Source: Halalkalibaculum roseum (lineage in GTDB: Bacteria; Bacteroidota; Rhodothermia; Balneolales; Balneolaceae). Taken from it: a stretch of DNA of 64,000 bases. Position numbers and translations under genes: made by a program. Numbering within the stretch: the first letter of the stretch is position 1; every line of letters begins with the position of its first letter. Where the stretch lies: NCBI RefSeq assembly GCF_011059145.1, contig NZ_JAALLT010000004.1, positions 547,716-611,715 of the forward strand, in the 5' to 3' direction. Below, in pieces: positions 31,135 through 40,200 of this stretch. The notes under the pieces are model-generated. The model had not been told where the DNA came from, ran no database searches, and saw only the letters and a program-made list of their open reading frames with translations.

Positions 31135-34100
31135 ATGCAATTTCTAAAAGGATTCATATTATCGGTTTTCTGTCTGATTGCTTCGGATGCATTCTCGCAA
31201 GAGGTTAACTTTCGACATATAACCATAGACGATGGCCTGTCACAAAATGCCGTCTATGCTATTCTTCAGGACAGTCGCGGTTTTATGTGGTTCGGTACCA
31301 AAGACGGGCTGAACCGGTATGACGGCCGTAATTTTGTGGTTTATCAGCACAATCCATTCGACTCCACCTCCATTTCCAATGCGTATGTTACCAGGTTGGT
31401 TGAAGATAGGAATGCAAATATCTGGACCGGTTCATTAACCGGGGATATCAATATTTTAAATACAGAAACCGGAATTTTCTGTAAAGTCCCATTGGAAAAT
31501 GAGACAGGAGAAAGTTTAGTAACCAATGAAATTACGGATATTGCGGAGGGCGTTGACGGAAATATGTGGATCGCGACCAAAGGCGACGGACTGATTGAAA
31601 TTCTTGTAGATAAGAGTGATGGCTGCAATTACGGCTATAGGCAATATCTGCACGACCCGGCCAACGATCGTAGTCTGAACAGTAACAGGGTGGGCAATCT
31701 GTTTTTTGATGAAGATCAAACATTTTGGATTGGCACAGAGGAAGGCCTCAATCAATTCCAGGAAAGCAGTACGGCATTTACCCGAACTCAGTTTGATACC
31801 AAACACCCGGAAGCACCTGCAGGCTCGGGAGAACACAAAATCACAGCCATGCATGTAAGTCGTGCCGGTACTTTTTGGATTGGAGTCCAAAGCGGACTTG
31901 TAAAGTTTGACCGGTACTCCGGCAACTACGAATTCTATCCAAATAAGTATGAGGTTTTCGAGTATGGATGGGGAAGTATCAATAGAATTGCGGAAGACCA
32001 AAACGGGCAACTCTGGCTTGGAACTGTCGCAGGACTGATGCGCTTCGATCCCTCTACAAAACAATACACCTATTATCAGCACAAGCCGTTTGATCCGCAG
32101 TCTCTCAGTTTTAATATCATCTCCAGTCTTTTGATAGATGACACCGGTATTCTTTGGGCGGGAACCTCGGGTCTCGGCATTAATATTCATGATTTCAAAG
32201 CAAACCGGTTTTCAACGCTTAAAAGAACTCCGGACCCTTCCTCACGAATCGCAGGTTTTAGCATTCGCTCCATACTAGAAGACAATTCAGGTGATGTCTG
32301 GATAAGTGCAGATGTTTTGTACCGTTGGAACCGCCAAACCGGGGATCTCAAAAGCTATGAAGCGGGTTCCGGTATGATCGATAAATTCGGAAATACCGGT
32401 GCCTATTCCATGATTCAGGCATCGGATGGAATGCTTTGGTTTGCTTCATCACAGGGATTATTCCGGCTCAATCCGAATACCAATCAAACCAAGCTTTATA
32501 AATATTTACCGGGAGACGATTCCGGCCTTCGCGATCAGGAAGTAAATGCTGTGTTTGAAGACCGTGACGGAACGATCTGGATAGCCACGTACAATTACTT
32601 TAGCAAAATGATAGATGAGCAGGCGGGTTCATTCCAACACTTTCGATACCGGTCGTCGGAATACTCTATCGGGATAGCCCGTCCGGTCATATTCCAGGAT
32701 ATAAATGGAATATTTTGGCTGGGAACCGCAGAAGGGCTGATTCGTTTTGACACCAAAAGTGAAACCTTTACCACCTTTTTAAACAATCCCGATCAGCCCA
32801 ATAGCCTTAGTAACAATCATATAAAATCTATCCTTGAAGATCCCGCTCAACCCGAACAGTATCTCTGGATTGGCACCTCAGGCGGGCTCAATAAGTTCGA
32901 TTACAGAGCGGGGACCTTTGAACACATCACTGAGCAAGATGGCCTGCCCAATGAAGTAGTTTATGGGATACTGCCTGATGGTGCTGGGAATCTCTGGCTG
33001 AGTACAAACAAAGGGCTTTCCCGGTTCAACCCGGAACGTATGACATTTCGAAATTTTGACGTTAAGGACGGTCTCCAGAGCAATGAGTTTAATACCGGTG
33101 CCTATTTCCGCAGCGATAGCGGCGAGCTTTTTTTCGGTGGAATACAGGGACTCAACTATTTTTATCCGGACGATATTTATGACAACCCACATCAACCCCC
33201 GGTAGTACTTACCGGGATCAAACTGGGTGCCCACCCGATCTCTTATAAAACAGATCGCGGCTTGCTCGATGCTGCAGTTTCCGAAGTTGATCACATCACA
33301 TTTTCACACCGCGATGACGTAATTTCATTTGAATTTGCTGCTCTTGACTTCTCTTCTCCTGAAAAGAATGAATACGCATATAAGCTTGAAGGATTTAATG
33401 AAGAATGGATACAATCCGGCAATCTTGCCTCCGCAACTTATACCAATCTGCCGCATGGCGAATATACATTCCGGGTAAAGGGCTCGAATAATGACGGTAT
33501 CTGGAATGAAGAGGGACTGGCTTTGGCAGTAATCGTGACTCCCCCATGGTGGCACACCTGGTGGGCGTATGGTCTGTATCTGATAGTTTTTGTTTCCGTA
33601 CTTTATTCCTTGCGGCGATACGAACTGAACCGCTTTAATTTAAAAAATGAGCTCGAGATTGAAAAAATTCAAACCGGCACGCTTAGAAATCTCGACCAGC
33701 TAAAATCACAATTCTTTGCAAACATTTCTCATGAGTTCAGAACACCACTGACTCTCATTTTGGGTCAGACCGAAACCTTGCTTCAGGCTGAGGAGGACCG
33801 CAAGAAGAAAGAAAAATTGCTCTCCGTTAATACCAACGCAGAACGGCTGCTAGGCCTTATTAACCAGCTCCTGGAATTATCCAAACTGGAGGCCGGAAAA
33901 ATGGAGTTGCAAACAAGTCAACATAACATCGTTTCATTCCTCAAAAATATCTTTTTCTCGTTTGAGTCACTTGCAGATGCCAATCAAATCCAGCTCAATT
34001 TCTATTCATCACGACCTGTCATAAACATGGATTTTGATGATCAAAAAATGGAACAGGTATTTTTAAACCTGTTTTCCAACGCGTTCAAATTTACTGAATC

Positions 34101-35238
34101 CGGCGGTCGTATCGATCTTTCAATAGACCTGCCGGTTTCTGGGTTGATTGAAATTCGGATGAAGGATACCGGAATGGGCATTCCGGAAGAACAACTGCCG
34201 CATATTTTTGACCGATTTTACCAGGCCGACCAAACGGTAACACGCAAACATGAAGGCACGGGTATCGGCCTTGCGCTGGCCCGGGAGTTGATAGAGCTCC
34301 ATCAAGGCTCAATCAGTGCGTTTAGCGAGATAGGAGTTGGAACCGAATTTGTGATTCAATTTCCTTTGGTTGATTCTGATGTTCAGAATCAAGAAGAAAA
34401 GGAGCTGAGTGTGCAGGCTTCCTCCACTGCTAAAGAAGAGTACCCCGCCCTGCCCGATTTCGGGAGCATATTGTCAGAAAACGAAGAGATTGTCCTGATC
34501 GTGGAAGACAATGCTGAAGTTCGCTCTTTTATCCGTGAACAGCTTGAAGATGATTACAAAATAATGGAGGCTGCAAACGGAAGAGAAGGAGTTGAAGTTT
34601 CTCAGGCTTCAATTCCCGATCTGATTATCACCGACCTAATGATGCCTGAAATGGATGGCTACCGGTTCAGTGAAAAAATTCGAAATAACGAAAAAACCAG
34701 CCACATCCCTGTTATTATGCTCACTGCCCGGGCCGGGCTGGATGCAAAAATCGAAGGCCTTGAAGTTGGTATAGACGCCTTCTTGACCAAACCCTATCAT
34801 ACTCGGGAATTGAAAACTCGGGTTAAAACTCTTATTGAACAGCGTAAGAATCTGAGAAAACAATACAGCAAGGCTACCTATTTCAAACCTTCAGCTATTG
34901 CAGAGAGTAAGGTTGATCAGGCTTTCTTGAAGAAAGCTATTGATGTAATCAATGAGCATCTTCAAGATGAGGAATACCGTGTAGAACACTTGGCATACTC
35001 CCTCAATATGAGCGTTTCCCAGCTCAACAGGAAACTAAATGCCCTCGTAGAGCAACCGGCCGGTACTTTTATACGGTCAATACGACTACAGCGTTCAACT
35101 GAGCTGCTTAATCAGACGGATAAGACCATCGCCGAAGTCTGCTTCGAAGTGGGATTTAATGACCAAGCCTATTTTTCCCGCGCTTTCAAGAAACAGTATG
35201 GCAAAAGCCCGTCAGCATTTAGGAAGTTGTCTATTTGA
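31135..35238 (+). CDS. Hybrid two-component sensor/AraC-type regulator (HTCS)
   Basis: A 1367-residue one-protein signalling system spanning the inner membrane. In order: signal peptide (residues 1 to about 22, ending DAFSQ); a periplasmic sensor of repeated blades with D-G-x-x-W-x-G/A-T motifs, forming two beta-propellers (to about 690); a Y_Y_Y domain (FAALDFSSPEKNEYAYKLEG to about 800); a membrane helix (about 808-827); HisKA with His866 in ISHEFRTPLT; HATPase; a receiver with Asp1167 in IITDLMMPEMDG; and a C-terminal AraC helix-turn-helix (VCFEVGFNDQAYFSRAFKKQYG). In Bacteroidota such proteins sense glycans or other ligands and activate nearby genes. No SusC/D pair is here. A 21-bp-period direct repeat lies before three downstream genes and is a candidate target. 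Confidence 0.95.
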   Translation: MQFLKGFILSVFCLIASDAFSQEVNFRHITIDDGLSQNAVYAILQDSRGFMWFGTKDGLNRYDGRNFVVYQHNPFDSTSISNAYVTRLVEDRNANIWTGSLTGDINILNTETGIFCKVPLENETGESLVTNEITDIAEGVDGNMWIATKGDGLIEILVDKSDGCNYGYRQYLHDPANDRSLNSNRVGNLFFDEDQTFWIGTEEGLNQFQESSTAFTRTQFDTKHPEAPAGSGEHKITAMHVSRAGTFWIGVQSGLVKFDRYSGNYEFYPNKYEVFEYGWGSINRIAEDQNGQLWLGTVAGLMRFDPSTKQYTYYQHKPFDPQSLSFNIISSLLIDDTGILWAGTSGLGINIHDFKANRFSTLKRTPDPSSRIAGFSIRSILEDNSGDVWISADVLYRWNRQTGDLKSYEAGSGMIDKFGNTGAYSMIQASDGMLWFASSQGLFRLNPNTNQTKLYKYLPGDDSGLRDQEVNAVFEDRDGTIWIATYNYFSKMIDEQAGSFQHFRYRSSEYSIGIARPVIFQDINGIFWLGTAEGLIRFDTKSETFTTFLNNPDQPNSLSNNHIKSILEDPAQPEQYLWIGTSGGLNKFDYRAGTFEHITEQDGLPNEVVYGILPDGAGNLWLSTNKGLSRFNPERMTFRNFDVKDGLQSNEFNTGAYFRSDSGELFFGGIQGLNYFYPDDIYDNPHQPPVVLTGIKLGAHPISYKTDRGLLDAAVSEVDHITFSHRDDVISFEFAALDFSSPEKNEYAYKLEGFNEEWIQSGNLASATYTNLPHGEYTFRVKGSNNDGIWNEEGLALAVIVTPPWWHTWWAYGLYLIVFVSVLYSLRRYELNRFNLKNELEIEKIQTGTLRNLDQLKSQFFANISHEFRTPLTLILGQTETLLQAEEDRKKKEKLLSVNTNAERLLGLINQLLELSKLEAGKMELQTSQHNIVSFLKNIFFSFESLADANQIQLNFYSSRPVINMDFDDQKMEQVFLNLFSNAFKFTESGGRIDLSIDLPVSGLIEIRMKDTGMGIPEEQLPHIFDRFYQADQTVTRKHEGTGIGLALARELIELHQGSISAFSEIGVGTEFVIQFPLVDSDVQNQEEKELSVQASSTAKEEYPALPDFGSILSENEEIVLIVEDNAEVRSFIREQLEDDYKIMEAANGREGVEVSQASIPDLIITDLMMPEMDGYRFSEKIRNNEKTSHIPVIMLTARAGLDAKIEGLEVGIDAFLTKPYHTRELKTRVKTLIEQRKNLRKQYSKATYFKPSAIAESKVDQAFLKKAIDVINEHLQDEEYRVEHLAYSLNMSVSQLNRKLNALVEQPAGTFIRSIRLQRSTELLNQTDKTIAEVCFEVGFNDQAYFSRAFKKQYGKSPSAFRKLSI

Positions 35239-35689
35239 CTTTACTGACAATTCTGGTTTATTGGCTTAATCAATAGAATTCAATTATCGATTGGCCATAT
35301 AATGAACCTTCGGGTCTCGAAGCCTTAGTGGTAAAATTGACAGATTAAATATTTAACCACTTCCCGAGATGATAAGCAGGAATGCTCTAAGGGTTTACTT
35401 CATAACATTTATAAAAGTCTACGTAACGCCTCTCTACTTACAAAAGGACCCCATTTGACCGGATAATCCTAACATTTGCACCGAAAGTCCAAGTATGGCG
35501 GGTATTTATGCTGTAGCATGATACCGGAGTCAGTATTGTATTTAATGAGGAGGGAATTTCAGCAATATGGTTTTAAGAAGTTCAAACCATCTATTCCATG
35601 AAATTGGAGTAACCGCTGACACTCATTCTCAAAACCACTTTATACGGAATCCACTTTTTTAAAATAATTTAAATCAACTATAAACAGTT
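35239..35689. other. Intergenic region downstream of the hybrid regulator
   Basis: About 450 bases without a recognisable gene. It holds copy C of the direct-repeat motif (35460-35492). The rest shows no strong hairpin or repeat. No terminator was recognised after the regulator gene. Confidence 0.5.
35460..35492 (+). promoter_or_regulatory. Putative operator, copy C of the 21-bp direct-repeat motif
   Basis: Half-sites CGGATAATCCTA (35460-35471) and CCGAAAGTCCAA (35481-35492) are 21 bases apart, with spacer ACATTTGCA almost identical to that of copy A (ACATTTGCG). It lies about 200 bases before the secreted-protein gene at 35690. Two half-sites on one face of the helix in direct orientation are typical of AraC-family binding sites. 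Confidence 0.5.
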
Positions 35690-36448
35690 ATGAATAAAAT
35701 AAAAGTGATGATAGTTCTGCTTGCAACCCTTCCATTTTTGGTTCCCGATGCTTTAGCTCAGGAAACAGAAGAGAATGTACGCATGGAGTACCTCCTTTGT
35801 ACCTTGAATGAAGGATTTACATTTGAAGATGTAATGAATGATGCAAAAACGTACGGGGAAAAAGTTACAGCTGATGGAAGCAAGTATAATCAGTATCTAT
35901 TGCGTCCGATGATTGTGGGCGAACGCCTTGATGGTGTTACCCATATCCTTGCGGGTGTCTGGCCCAACGGTCAGGAGATGTACAAAGAGTACGGCAACTA
36001 TGTAAATAAACATATTGATGCCGACCGGGAAAACAGCCCACACACCTGCAGGTTAACATACGCAACGATGGACCATATTGTAATAGATGACTATCGCGAA
36101 AATGAACGATTAGATCAGCGATGGCCTCTTCAGCTGGCTGATTGCTCTCTCAAAGAAGGAGTATCCATGGACTACGCCATTCAGGTTCAGAAAGAGGTGC
36201 ATCAGGCAGCAGTTAAAAATAATATGAGAGGATACGGTGTCCATTTCCAGATGCCCTACCTGGGTTTCGAAGATGCTGAATATGATTTTATATCTGCCGT
36301 CTGGTGGCAAAGTTTTGAACACAGGGGAAATATGGCTCAAAACTATTATAAAATTGCTGATAGCCACGGCCAGCAAATGAGCTCCGTTGTAAGCTGCAAA
36401 AACGACCGTGTCTATTTCGCAGAGCGGATTTTCCAAACATGGGAGTAA
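35690..36448 (+). CDS. Secreted protein of unknown function, two-half architecture
   Basis: Family not recognised. The signal peptide is residues 1 to about 24 (ending DALAQ). The mature part has two roughly similar halves: MEYLLCTLNEGFTFEDVMNDA...YLLRPMIVG...HILAGVWPNGQEMYKEYGNYV and PLQLADCSLKEGVSMDYAIQV...YGVHFQMPYLG...DFISAVWWQSFEHRGNMAQNY. Each has one strand with Cys, a helix, and an aromatic strand-helix ending, again suggesting a duplicated dimeric alpha-beta fold. Conserved cysteines (LLCTL, HTCRL, ADCSL, VSCKN) may form disulphides. It is the first gene after the hybrid regulator, is preceded by copy C of the direct-repeat motif and is followed by a terminator. Confidence 0.75.
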   Translation: MNKIKVMIVLLATLPFLVPDALAQETEENVRMEYLLCTLNEGFTFEDVMNDAKTYGEKVTADGSKYNQYLLRPMIVGERLDGVTHILAGVWPNGQEMYKEYGNYVNKHIDADRENSPHTCRLTYATMDHIVIDDYRENERLDQRWPLQLADCSLKEGVSMDYAIQVQKEVHQAAVKNNMRGYGVHFQMPYLGFEDAEYDFISAVWWQSFEHRGNMAQNYYKIADSHGQQMSSVVSCKNDRVYFAERIFQTWE

Positions 36449-36574
36449 TTTCGTTTACTTAAAAAAATTCATTGGTAAGCAGAGCATAATTTAGTCAGGA
36501 GAGCATTTAAAAAAGCATAGTACCAAATGAACAAGTGCCCAAGCACATAAGATTTATAGTGCTGCAATTCCATT

Positions 36575-36611
36575 AGTCTCTCCGGCCGAAACCGGGGAGA
36601 CTATTTTTTTA
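36575..36611 (+). terminator. Rho-independent terminator
   Basis: An 11-bp stem (36575-36585 with 36592-36602, one T-G pair) with loop CCGAAA is followed by a T-run. It ends the secreted-protein transcript about 125 bases after its stop. Confidence 0.87.
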
Positions 36612-36661
36612 GTTTCTAGCATTAAAATGAGTTTTCTCTTTAAACTTTTCATCCAAATAAC

Positions 36662-36694
36662 CGAAAAGTCCAAACATTTGCGCGAATAGTACAA
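36662..36694 (+). promoter_or_regulatory. Putative operator, copy A of the 21-bp direct-repeat motif
   Basis: Half-sites CGAAAAGTCCAA (36662-36673) and CGAATAGTACAA (36683-36694) are direct repeats exactly 21 bases apart. The site ends 108 bases before the epimerase start. A TACATTTTG segment at 36716-36724, close to the Bacteroidota -7 pattern, lies 21 bases downstream, so an activator bound here would sit just upstream of a promoter. Confidence 0.6.
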
Positions 36695-36802
36695 GTTCGC
36701 CTAGTCTGATTTCCTTACATTTTGAATTACAACAGCAAGAAGTTCTGAAGCAGGGACCAATTTGCATCCGGTTCTTCCATACCAACCATTTATCGAACCA
36801 AC

Positions 36803-37753
36803 ATGAAAACAGTAGGTATAATCGGCGGGTCGGGCTATATCGGCAGCTATGTCACAAAAATCTTCCTTGCCAATGGGTTCAGCGTCCGGGTATCGGCTAC
36901 GGATATAAAAAAACAGAAGAAGTACAGTCATTTAAGAACCTTACCCGGAGCGGAAAATCTGGATATTTATCCGCTGGATACACGGGATATCACTTCACTC
37001 AGGACTTTTGTAGATGGATGTGATATAGTGGTGCACGGCGGTACTCCTTTTCAGCTCGACGTGAAGGATCCTGCAAAAGACTTATTCGAGCCGACTATAA
37101 AAGGAACTGAAAACTTTCTTAGCCTCATAGATGAAACTTCCACGGTAAAAAAAATAGTCATTATTGCCTCTGTTGCTTCGTACAATACCGGGTATCCAAT
37201 GCCGGTGGCAGGTCAACCTGCTGATTATCTCTACACCGAAAGCGATGAACCTCATCTCAACGAAGAAGGGCATCCCTACGCGCAGGCTAAATATTATGCC
37301 GACCAGGTGGTTCGGAAATATATTGCAGATCATCCGAATTCGGATGTTGATATCGTGAGTGTCTACCCGGTTGGGGTGATGGGCCCTGCCCTCTCAAATC
37401 GCGATGATTCCACGTCTATGGGATTGCAATACCTGTTTAAGAATAAGATTGCCCCAAATCCCTTTGTGCAAATGCTGTTCGATACCGACACCGAGTTTGC
37501 CATCGTGGATGTGCGCGACGTGGCTGAGGGTATTTACAGGGCGGCAATCACAGACGGTCTGCACGGGAAACAGTACTACCTGAGCAACGAGAGCTGGAAA
37601 GTATCCGACATCACCAGAATGCTGAACAATGAGCCGGCCAGCGATGAACCCAGGTTTGTGTATAGCGGAATAGCGGCTGAGCAGGATTTAGGAATATCAT
37701 ACAAACCCGCACACGTATCATTTGGTGATTATGCAGCGGCAAGCGGTGGTTAA
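36803..37753 (+). CDS. NAD(P)-dependent epimerase/dehydratase family protein (extended SDR)
   Basis: A 316-residue Rossmann-fold oxidoreductase. The cofactor loop is GIIGGSGYIGSY (residues about 5-16); the catalytic lysine-tyrosine pair is in the YAQAKYYADQVV segment; IVIIASVASYN holds the conserved Ser. The closest familiar group is dihydroflavonol reductase/cinnamoyl-CoA-like enzymes and related sugar or steroid dehydrogenases, but the substrate cannot be told. It stands alone, preceded by copy A of the direct-repeat motif. Confidence 0.85.
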   Translation: MKTVGIIGGSGYIGSYVTKIFLANGFSVRVSATDIKKQKKYSHLRTLPGAENLDIYPLDTRDITSLRTFVDGCDIVVHGGTPFQLDVKDPAKDLFEPTIKGTENFLSLIDETSTVKKIVIIASVASYNTGYPMPVAGQPADYLYTESDEPHLNEEGHPYAQAKYYADQVVRKYIADHPNSDVDIVSVYPVGVMGPALSNRDDSTSMGLQYLFKNKIAPNPFVQMLFDTDTEFAIVDVRDVAEGIYRAAITDGLHGKQYYLSNESWKVSDITRMLNNEPASDEPRFVYSGIAAEQDLGISYKPAHVSFGDYAAASGG

Positions 37754-37783
37754 TCGGGCATCAAGTGTGGAAATTATCAGTCA

Positions 37784-38008
37784 GTGACATTATTCGTTTA
37801 TCCTTGCAAAAAAGACACAACGAGGCGAACTCCCGATGAAATAATAGTGAACGAAGAACGAGGTCTGGCCTGGGAAACCGGAATCTTGCATGCATACTCT
37901 GCCAGCGACCCGAGTGAAGAAAACCCTTTATCCCATGGCAAATACGCGGCCCAGTGGATTCTCGAATCCGGCATATAGAAATTCAATCCCACTTTTTGGA
38001 ATGCTTAA
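37784..38008 (+). pseudogene. Relic of an NTF2-like (SnoaL/DUF4440-type) protein
   Basis: The open part (to a TAG at 37976) reads RRTPDEIIVNEERGLAWETG, then HGKYAAQWILESGI, which is the second half of a DUF4440-type domain. The TAG sits exactly where the family usually has Trp (TGG), and the frame continues KFNPTFWNA to a TAA at 38006. The first half of the domain is missing and no ribosome-binding site is present. The similarity is by eye, so a modest score. A DUF6090 relic follows four bases later. Confidence 0.45.
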
Positions 38009-38011
38009 CTA

Positions 38012-38110
38012 ATGCAAAAATTCTTCCGCACAACTGACAAAAAGCTAATCCGATTCGGCGCACTATCAAATTGCACTGTATACCTCATATACTATAGGAG
38101 ACCGTAAAAT
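38012..38110 (+). pseudogene. Relic of a DUF6090 gene (N-terminal part)
   Basis: An ATG opens MQKFFRTTDKKLI, close to the MLNFFRTIRKNLI start of the intact DUF6090 protein at 26992. Further on, YLIY is followed, after a shift of frame, by IGD, matching the conserved YLLYAIGE stretch. The frame ends at 38110 and nothing of the long C-terminal part is seen. It directly follows the NTF2-like relic, so a two-gene unit seems to have decayed here. Confidence 0.45.
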
Positions 38111-38113
38111 GCA

Positions 38114-38146
38114 TGAAAAGTCCAAAGTTTTGGGCGAATAGTACAA
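38114..38146 (+). promoter_or_regulatory. Putative operator, copy B of the 21-bp direct-repeat motif
   Basis: Half-sites TGAAAAGTCCAA (38114-38125) and CGAATAGTACAA (38135-38146), direct repeats 21 bases apart. The second half-site is identical to that of copy A. The site ends 110 bases before the receiver gene, almost the same distance as copy A to the epimerase gene. Confidence 0.6.
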
Positions 38147-38256
38147 GATTATGTCACGGGTAAAAGATATCATTGAGTTGTAGTGTATGTGACATTTCAA
38201 TATCTGACCGTTCTGTTGAACAAACAAATAACATCAAAGGTTAAGTAGAATCAGGC

Positions 38257-38640
38257 ATGAAAATATTAGTTGTTGATGATGAACGAGACGTGGAAATGCT
38301 GTTCCGGCAAAAATTCAGGAAAGAGATCCGCAGCGGATTTATTGAGCTTGAATTTGCTTTTTCGGGTCAGGAAGCGATGGAGCTTTTACACAACAGTCAG
38401 CCACCGGACGTTCTCTACATTTTCTCGGATATCAATATGCCCGGGATGTCGGGCCTGGAATTACTTGAACAGGTAAAAAAAGAATTTCCTGACATCCAGG
38501 TGAGTATGATTTCAGCTTACGGTGATGATGAAAATTATCAGAATGCCATTAATGCCGGCGCCAAAGAGTTTTTTACCAAACCGATTAATTTCGAGTCTCT
38601 AAGAGCAGAAGTCCATCAAATAAACGAATCGTCCGACTGA
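38257..38640 (+). CDS. Single-domain response regulator (CheY-like)
   Basis: A 127-residue stand-alone receiver. VVDDERD supplies the acidic pocket, Asp58 in IFSDINMPGMSG is the phosphorylation site, followed by SAYGD (Ser in the Thr/Ser position) and the conserved Lys in FFTKPI. There is no output domain, so it must act by protein contact or in a phosphorelay. The soluble kinases at 21076 and 27970, which lack receivers, are candidate donors. Preceded by copy B of the direct-repeat motif. Confidence 0.92.
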   Translation: MKILVVDDERDVEMLFRQKFRKEIRSGFIELEFAFSGQEAMELLHNSQPPDVLYIFSDINMPGMSGLELLEQVKKEFPDIQVSMISAYGDDENYQNAINAGAKEFFTKPINFESLRAEVHQINESSD

Positions 38641-38882
38641 TACGGAAACTGACTTAGTTAATAAGAATACTATTCAGTTATCTACGAATTGTATTGGTTG
38701 AATACGGAAAGTAAGGGATCAGAAAGCAGGATCCGGCAGGCCGTAGACTGAAGAATGGCGAGCAAAGATCCGGCATTCAATTACCAATAATCTATATTGT
38801 GGAATCGAAAGTTGGGTAGCATGAGGATTATTCTCAGCTGCTTCAGACTGACTTCCTATAGATTTCCTTTACGGGTAAAAAA
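38641..38882. other. Intergenic region between convergent genes
   Basis: About 240 bases between the receiver gene and the lipoprotein terminator. No gene, long repeat or family relic was recognised. Confidence 0.4.
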
Positions 38883-38913
38883 AAGCCCATACAGCAAAAT
38901 GCCGTATGGGCTT
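38874..38913 (-). terminator. Terminator for the ScyD-like lipoprotein gene
   Basis: A stem of about 14 bp (38883-38896 with 38900-38913, one mismatch) with loop AAA. On the minus strand it is followed by a run of T (plus-strand A-run at 38878-38884). It lies 25 bases beyond the lipoprotein stop. Confidence 0.85.
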
Positions 38914-38937
38914 CTCTGTGAAATTAATTGATAATTA

Positions 38938-40200
38938 TTAATCCAAACTTACTTTCATAACTGTCGGATTAAACAGGTTTTCTTTAAGCAACCAAAGTGT
39001 GTTCCATTTATCAAAGGTAATACCAGATGGATATATAACCGTTTCATCTGAGCCATAAACTACCTCGCAGTCTCCCCCTCCGAGTACGTCACATCTTTTA
39101 ATGGTTCCCCCTGCTGTAACCGGTGGAGTTTGTGTTGCAGGGAACCAACCGTTTTTATCATACTCAACGAGATATAACCACCCGTCGGCACCAAACTCAA
39201 GGTCAAGTACAGATGTTAATCCGCTTGCTACTACTTCACATTGATCTGAGGGACATATTGCATCACGGGCACCGGCGTCTATTCTCCAAATTCTGGAAAG
39301 ACCTGTGGTTGGACCATCTTCCTCCAAACCAATATTTGTGGGGGTAACTCCTGTGAGCTCTCCTACATAGTAATCACCATTTGGCCCAACAGCCACTGAA
39401 GTAGCCACCGGCTGAACATAACAGTTGCTTTCTTCTCCCAACGGAAACAATACAAGCCAATCTTCGGAATTGCTGGATCCGATACCCGATTCGGTGGGAG
39501 GTGTTAACGTTGCAACCAGTTCTAGCTGCCCGTTTGCTTTGGTCCAGTATAGAGCATTGCCTGCTGCGTCTGCGACAAGAGCTTCATTCCCACCAAGACT
39601 TGCCACACCATATGGATTAGATTGTGGACCGGCTGTGAAACCTGCACCCGGATTTTCCTCACATGCAGGAATCTTCCACCCGAGCCCGGCGTTTGCATCC
39701 GGATCATTATCGGTTTCATATTTTTCAATATCTCCTATTAATCGCTGGCTTCCATTAGAAGCATGAAAAACTTTTGCCCCCACGGCTTTATCCAAGCCGC
39801 CTCCTGTTGCAAAGAAATTACCATTACCTATAGACTCCAATCCGTTGATCGGAGAATTCGTTACAGTAGTTAATTCAGTTACAGTCTTTACCTTGCCGTT
39901 GATTTGGATCTCTTTCACCACAGTTGTTGACGTACCCGGCGGAGGTACCTCAGTACCCGGAAAAACGGTCTCGGCCAGTATGATGCCACCGCTAGGTGTT
40001 GCATCGATACTAAATACGGGTGGATTAAAGGTGTATGAATCGGCTCTGCGATCCATTTGCTCTGATTTTTTGGCTTTTGAAGCATCTATGGTCAAAGCTT
40101 GATCTTTATCTGCATTGGTGGCTACATCATTGCACCCGGCCAGGATGTAAACAAAGATTACTATGACAAGTAAGGATATTCCATTCTTTAGAAATTGCAT
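38938..40200 (-). CDS. ScyD/ScyE-like beta-propeller lipoprotein
   Basis: A 420-residue exported protein. The N-terminus is a lipoprotein signal (hydrophobic stretch ending ILAGC, lipid on Cys at about residue 23), so it is anchored to a membrane. The rest has propeller-like repeats, for example NPYGVASLGGNEALVADAAGNALYW, TSVAVGPNGDYYVGELTG and VLDLEFGADGWLYLVEY, as in ScyD/ScyE family proteins; the biological role in this group is unknown. Several Cys pairs (IPACEEN; ICPSDQCEV; RCDVLGGGDCEV) suggest disulphides. A GGGAGG ribosome-binding site precedes ATG. Confidence 0.85.
   Translation of the reverse strand: MQFLKNGISLLVIVIFVYILAGCNDVATNADKDQALTIDASKAKKSEQMDRRADSYTFNPPVFSIDATPSGGIILAETVFPGTEVPPPGTSTTVVKEIQINGKVKTVTELTTVTNSPINGLESIGNGNFFATGGGLDKAVGAKVFHASNGSQRLIGDIEKYETDNDPDANAGLGWKIPACEENPGAGFTAGPQSNPYGVASLGGNEALVADAAGNALYWTKANGQLELVATLTPPTESGIGSSNSEDWLVLFPLGEESNCYVQPVATSVAVGPNGDYYVGELTGVTPTNIGLEEDGPTTGLSRIWRIDAGARDAICPSDQCEVVASGLTSVLDLEFGADGWLYLVEYDKNGWFPATQTPPVTAGGTIKRCDVLGGGDCEVVYGSDETVIYPSGITFDKWNTLWLLKENLFNPTVMKVSLD

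Noticed and set aside
31135-38640. Polysaccharide utilisation locus around the hybrid regulator
   Set aside because: No SusC/SusD pair, glycoside hydrolase or sugar transporter is present; only secreted unknowns and an epimerase follow.
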